A DNA stretch of 8,155 nucleotides from SIG78 sp045587205 (GTDB taxonomy: Bacteria; Verrucomicrobiota; Lentisphaeria; Victivallales; Victivallaceae), in assembly GCA_045587205.1 (NCBI GenBank), contig JAZNBV010000089.1:1-8155 (forward strand). Direction: 5' to 3'. Positions 5,755-8,155 of this stretch are shown here, one piece after another (the first letter of the stretch is position 1; each line of letters begins with the position of its first letter). The translations under genes were made by a program, and so were the position numbers. The notes below the pieces were generated by a model. It did not search any database. It had not been told where the DNA came from and saw only the letters and a list, made by a program, of their open reading frames with translations.

Positions 5755-6735
5755 ATGGCACTGCAAGATACACGTTACCGTAAAATAACTTCGGAGCTGG
5801 AAAACCGTATCCGCTCCGGAGTCTATCAGCCCGGATCGGCCCTGCCGCCGCGCGTGGAACTGATGGCGGAATTTTCGGTTGCGCGTGCCACTATCGACCG
5901 CTGCATTGGGGAATTGCGCCGGAAAAATCTGGTGGTTTCGCGCCACGGATCGGGTACGTTTGTCAAAAATGAACTGCATCACCCCTACCGTGTGGCAATA
6001 GTCAATATGGCGGATTTAAATGTTAAACTGCCGGAATCCTGGGATGTAAAAAGTATTCCCGGTGCTATGCTTGAACATAAATCCGATTGGAGCACCCTGC
6101 TGGACTTTGACGGTATTATCTGGCGGCAGCCGGACAATGAACTCAATGCTGCTATTGAATATCTGCACGGCTCGGTGCCGCAAGTGATTGTCAACCGCAC
6201 GATCCCCGGCGAAGTGTGCGTATCCACCGACCACCGTGGTGCTTATTACGAAATAACCCGCGAACGGCTGGCTCATCTGCCGGAAAGTCCGGTGTTTTTG
6301 CTGCAGGAGCCGGAGGCTTCCGCTCCGACAACTTACCGCGAAGCCGGCTTTATCGATGCCTGCCGCTCCGCGCAGAGGTTTTATGAAATCTGGAGAATGC
6401 CGCGCAAGTTTGATGACAAACTCGCCAAACTTGAAGCGCTGCCGCTTTCCGGGAAAGCACCGCTGCTGCTGCTTTCCACATCTATGAACAACACCGGAGC
6501 GGTTATGTGGTTTGCGCGTATGCACAATCTGCAATGGAACAGAGATATTTTTTACAGTGATTTTGACAATAACCTCACTGAATACTGCTGGGGAGTCAAA
6601 GTCACCAGTTTTATACAGAATGATGTTGCACTGTTCTCGGGGGCTGTATCAGAGCTGAAGGGTTTGCTGGAAGGCAAGCTCGGCGGAGAGCGCCACACTC
6701 TGATCTTCCCGCGACGCTGCAAAGGAAATACATAA
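5755..6735 (+). CDS. GntR/LacI-type hybrid transcriptional regulator
   Basis: A 326-residue regulator. Residues 6-73 are a GntR-family winged helix: YRKITSELENRIRSG, the PGSALPP turn (26-32), the recognition region FSVARATIDRCIGELRRKNLV (40-60), and the wing RHGSGTFV (63-70). Residues 75-326 look like a degenerate LacI/periplasmic-binding-protein sensor, with RVAIVNM, DFDGIIWR, VPQVIVNR, DHRGAY and FYSDFDN at the expected places, as in AraR. Such proteins usually repress sugar-use genes until a sugar binds the C-terminal domain. ATG 5755 is chosen because the family starts just before the YRKI helix and AAGAG lies 5 nt upstream. The TTG at 5680 is the -35 box itself, and ATG 5737 has AGGAAG too far away (16 nt). 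The likely target is itself and the oxidoreductase 45 nt downstream. The ligand is unknown. Confidence 0.88.
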   Translation: MALQDTRYRKITSELENRIRSGVYQPGSALPPRVELMAEFSVARATIDRCIGELRRKNLVVSRHGSGTFVKNELHHPYRVAIVNMADLNVKLPESWDVKSIPGAMLEHKSDWSTLLDFDGIIWRQPDNELNAAIEYLHGSVPQVIVNRTIPGEVCVSTDHRGAYYEITRERLAHLPESPVFLLQEPEASAPTTYREAGFIDACRSAQRFYEIWRMPRKFDDKLAKLEALPLSGKAPLLLLSTSMNNTGAVMWFARMHNLQWNRDIFYSDFDNNLTEYCWGVKVTSFIQNDVALFSGAVSELKGLLEGKLGGERHTLIFPRRCKGNT

Positions 6736-6780
6736 ACAAGACCAATCACCCCAAAATTTCAAATCACAAGGAGAAGAAAA

Positions 6781-7866
6781 ATGGGTAAAGTCATCAGAGT
6801 GGCAATTGCCGGTCAGGGCCGCAGCGGCTACGGCATCCACGTAAACTATCTGCGTACCAACGCAAACTTCAAGATCGTTGCTGTCGCCGACGAATTGCCG
6901 GAACGCCGTCAGCAGGCGATCGATGAACTCGGTTGCGAAGCTTTCTGCAACTACAAGGAACTGTTGGAAAAAGGTCCGGAATTTGACCTGTTTGTCAACG
7001 CCACCCCCAGCCGTTTCCACGTGGAAGCCTCGCTGGCTGCCATCAAATCCGGCAAAGCCAAGTATGTTGTAAGCGAAAAACCCAGCGCCTCCTGCGTTGC
7101 GGAATTTGATATGCTCGTGGAAGCCGCCAAAGAAAACGGCGTACTTTTCTGCCCCTTCCAGAACTCCCGTTTCTATCCTATGTTCACCAAGATGCGCGAA
7201 ATCATCGCCTCCGGTGTACTGGGCAAGATCGTGTACATCCGCAGCAATTGGAGCGGTTTCGGCCGCCGCTGGGACTGGCAGACCCGTCAGGATCAGCTGG
7301 CCGGTAACTTGTTCAACACCGGGCCGCACCCGGTTGACCAGGCAGTAGTGCTGTTCGGCGAAGGTTATCCGACCGTCAACGCCGTATTTGCCGCTGAACA
7401 CTGGGGTCTGGGCGGTGACGCTGAAAATATGGCACTCGTGCGCCTGAGCGGTCCGAACAACCCGACCATCGATATTGACATCAGCAGCCTGCAGGCATAC
7501 AAGATCGGCAATATGTACAACGTTTCCGGTACCCTCGGCGGTATGATTGCTGATCCCAACAAGATCCAGTGGAAGTTCTTCGATCCCGAAGAAGCTCCCA
7601 AGCAGGAATTCTGGAAGCCCTGGAGCAAGGATCGCCAGTATTGCAGCGAAAAGCTCAAGTGGACCGAAATGACCTGGGAATGCGCCAATGCCAACAGCAA
7701 TGCCACCGGTTTCTCTGAAATCGTGCACCTGTTCTACAGCGACTTCTACAAAGTGGTCACCGAAGGCAAAGAACCTGAAATCAAACTCGAACAGGTTCGC
7801 CGTCAGATCTACATTATGGAAGAAGCCCACAAGCAGAATCCGCTCCCGAAGAAGCCGCTTGCGTAA
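6781..7866 (+). CDS. Gfo/Idh/MocA-family NAD(P)-dependent oxidoreductase
   Basis: A 361-residue protein of the usual family length; members oxidise or reduce hydroxyl/keto groups of sugars, inositols or sugar acids with NAD(P). The N-terminal Rossmann fold shows GQGRSG (11-16) and an acidic residue after the second strand (AVADE, 34-38). The family's EKP motif is at 99-101. The C-terminal domain carries NTGPHPVDQAVVLFG, in which His183 and Asp186 match the G-x-H-x-x-D catalytic motif. There is no signal peptide, so it is cytoplasmic. A strong ribosome binding site AAGGAG (6768-6773) lies 7 nt upstream. It sits 45 nt after the regulator with no terminator between, so an operon is likely, and it ends in a strong T10 terminator. 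Codon use (AAG, AAC, CGT, ACC) is much more biased than in the neighbours, suggesting high expression. The substrate cannot be read from sequence. Confidence 0.92.
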   Translation: MGKVIRVAIAGQGRSGYGIHVNYLRTNANFKIVAVADELPERRQQAIDELGCEAFCNYKELLEKGPEFDLFVNATPSRFHVEASLAAIKSGKAKYVVSEKPSASCVAEFDMLVEAAKENGVLFCPFQNSRFYPMFTKMREIIASGVLGKIVYIRSNWSGFGRRWDWQTRQDQLAGNLFNTGPHPVDQAVVLFGEGYPTVNAVFAAEHWGLGGDAENMALVRLSGPNNPTIDIDISSLQAYKIGNMYNVSGTLGGMIADPNKIQWKFFDPEEAPKQEFWKPWSKDRQYCSEKLKWTEMTWECANANSNATGFSEIVHLFYSDFYKVVTEGKEPEIKLEQVRRQIYIMEEAHKQNPLPKKPLA

Positions 7867-7893
7867 GCGATTTTTTCAATTATAAAAAAGTAG

Positions 7894-7940
7894 GGGTTGT
7901 TGCAAAACCTTAAAAAAGTTTGCAGCACCCTTTTTTTTTT
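7894..7940 (+). terminator. strong intrinsic terminator of the oxidoreductase gene
   Basis: GGGTTGTTGCAAA (7894-7906) pairs with TTTGCAGCACCC (7919-7930), with one bulged T and one G-U pair, followed by T10 (7931-7940). The left arm contains TGTTGCAAAAC (7898-7908), the reverse complement of the arm in the RRM terminator at 4885-4895. Confidence 0.9.
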
Positions 7941-7978
7941 ATTTTGTCAAACCGCAGCAGAGTATTTTAGTTTTTTTC

Positions 7979-8016
7979 TTGCAATAGCGGGATTTTTTAC
8001 AGAAAAAATATTGCAA
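7979..8016. repeat. hairpin with bulge in the right-end intergenic region
   Basis: TTGCAAT (7979-7985) and ATTTTTT (7992-7998) on the left pair with AAAAAATATTGCAA (8003-8016) on the right, leaving a 6-nt bulge (AGCGGG) and a 4-nt loop. No function is assigned. A TATAAT follows at 8023-8028, without a good -35. Confidence 0.55.
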
Positions 8017-8040
8017 TTTACTTATAATAAACAAGTTGGC

Positions 8041-8069
8041 ATTGCTTTTATTGAAACAATAAAAGCAAT
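8041..8069. repeat. perfect 13-bp hairpin
   Basis: ATTGCTTTTATTG (8041-8053) and CAATAAAAGCAAT (8057-8069) pair perfectly around AAA. There is no T-run on either strand immediately after it, so it is not a typical terminator. It starts 13 nt after a TATAAT box. Confidence 0.7.
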
Positions 8070-8096
8070 CCCGGCGAAAGTTTTTGGAAAATGGGG

Positions 8097-8139
8097 TGTG
8101 GGGAAAAGAACCTTTTTTCAAAAAGGTTTTTTCCCCACA
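8097..8139. repeat. long G/C-clamped hairpin, terminator-like
   Basis: TGTGGGGAAAA (8097-8107) pairs with TTTTCCCCACA (8129-8139), and inside it AACCTTTT (8109-8116) pairs with AAAAGGTT (8121-8128); only G8108 is unpaired in the stem. The inner stem alone followed by TTTT could act as a terminator on either strand. Because the window stops soon after, its gene partner cannot be seen. Confidence 0.7.
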
Positions 8140-8144
8140 AAACA

Positions 8145-8155
8145 GTTTTGCAACA
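8145..8155 (+). repeat. third copy of GTTTTGCAACA, cut by the window end
   Basis: The final 11 bases match 4885-4895 and, on the opposite strand, 7898-7908. In both complete copies this word is one arm of a terminator hairpin, so a further terminator probably continues past the right edge. Confidence 0.5.

Noticed and set aside
6649..7830. 393-codon open frame on the minus strand opposite the oxidoreductase
   Set aside because: It is a mirror of the strongly biased codons of the true gene. The plus-strand protein has clear Rossmann, EKP and GxHxxD motifs, and the antisense product is low-complexity with no recognisable domain or ribosome binding site.
7939..8121. 60-codon minus-strand frame at the right end
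   Set aside because: It is Lys/Phe/Cys-rich from A/T runs and covers three hairpins; no ribosome binding site or family likeness.
1..8155. Defence island, prophage, transposon or CRISPR array
   Set aside because: No transposase, integrase, nuclease-helicase or Cas motif and no regularly spaced repeat array is present. The patatin and the small ORF are not next to a nucleotide cyclase such as the CD-NTase of CBASS systems.

Overview
The window is about 8.2 kb of bacterial chromosome with moderate G+C genes and very A/T-rich intergenic regions. It reads like a carbohydrate-degrading, probably host- or gut-associated anaerobe. A GH51 arabinofuranosidase, a GntR/LacI-type hybrid regulator, a Gfo/Idh/MocA oxidoreductase, a QueG-like Fe-S protein and a small RRM protein together suggest Lentisphaerota (Victivallis-like) or another PVC-group bacterium. 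This is inference from gene content and style, since no rRNA or marker gene is present. No phage, transposon, CRISPR array or tRNA was found.

Layout. (1) 2-1033 (+) is the 3' part of an Fe-S oxidoreductase related to epoxyqueuosine reductase; its start lies left of the window. (2) 1118-2557 (-) is a cytoplasmic GH51 alpha-L-arabinofuranosidase with its own sigma70-type promoter and a terminator carrying a C10 run. (3) 2719-3096 (+) is the fluoride channel FluC/CrcB. It is followed by an unusual hairpin holding the crcB terminator, the -10 box and the ribosome binding site of (4), a small lipoprotein at 3176-3583 (+). (5) 3715-4566 (+) is a patatin-family serine lipase. (6) 4648-4836 (+) is an unrecognised 62-residue protein with a very strong ribosome binding site and a structured leader. 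(7) 4918-5199 (-) is a small RRM RNA-binding protein with a long, repeat-containing upstream region. (8) 5755-6735 (+) is a GntR/LacI-type hybrid repressor, followed 45 nt later by (9) 6781-7866 (+), a Gfo/Idh/MocA NAD(P)-dependent oxidoreductase with codon use suggesting high expression. (10) 7867-8155 is non-coding and packed with hairpins.

Working together. The clearest functional unit is the regulator plus oxidoreductase pair (8-9), probably a self-regulated sugar or polyol utilisation unit. The arabinofuranosidase fits the same saccharolytic lifestyle but is separately transcribed. CrcB, the lipoprotein, the patatin and the 62-residue protein look like independent short transcription units.

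No clear new multi-gene defence or metabolic system is visible. The most interesting signals are non-coding: the overlapping terminator/promoter/RBS hairpin at 3116-3178, a recurring GTTTTGCAACA hairpin arm (three copies, two in terminators), the inverted-repeat-bearing leader of the RRM gene, and the stack of hairpins at the right end.
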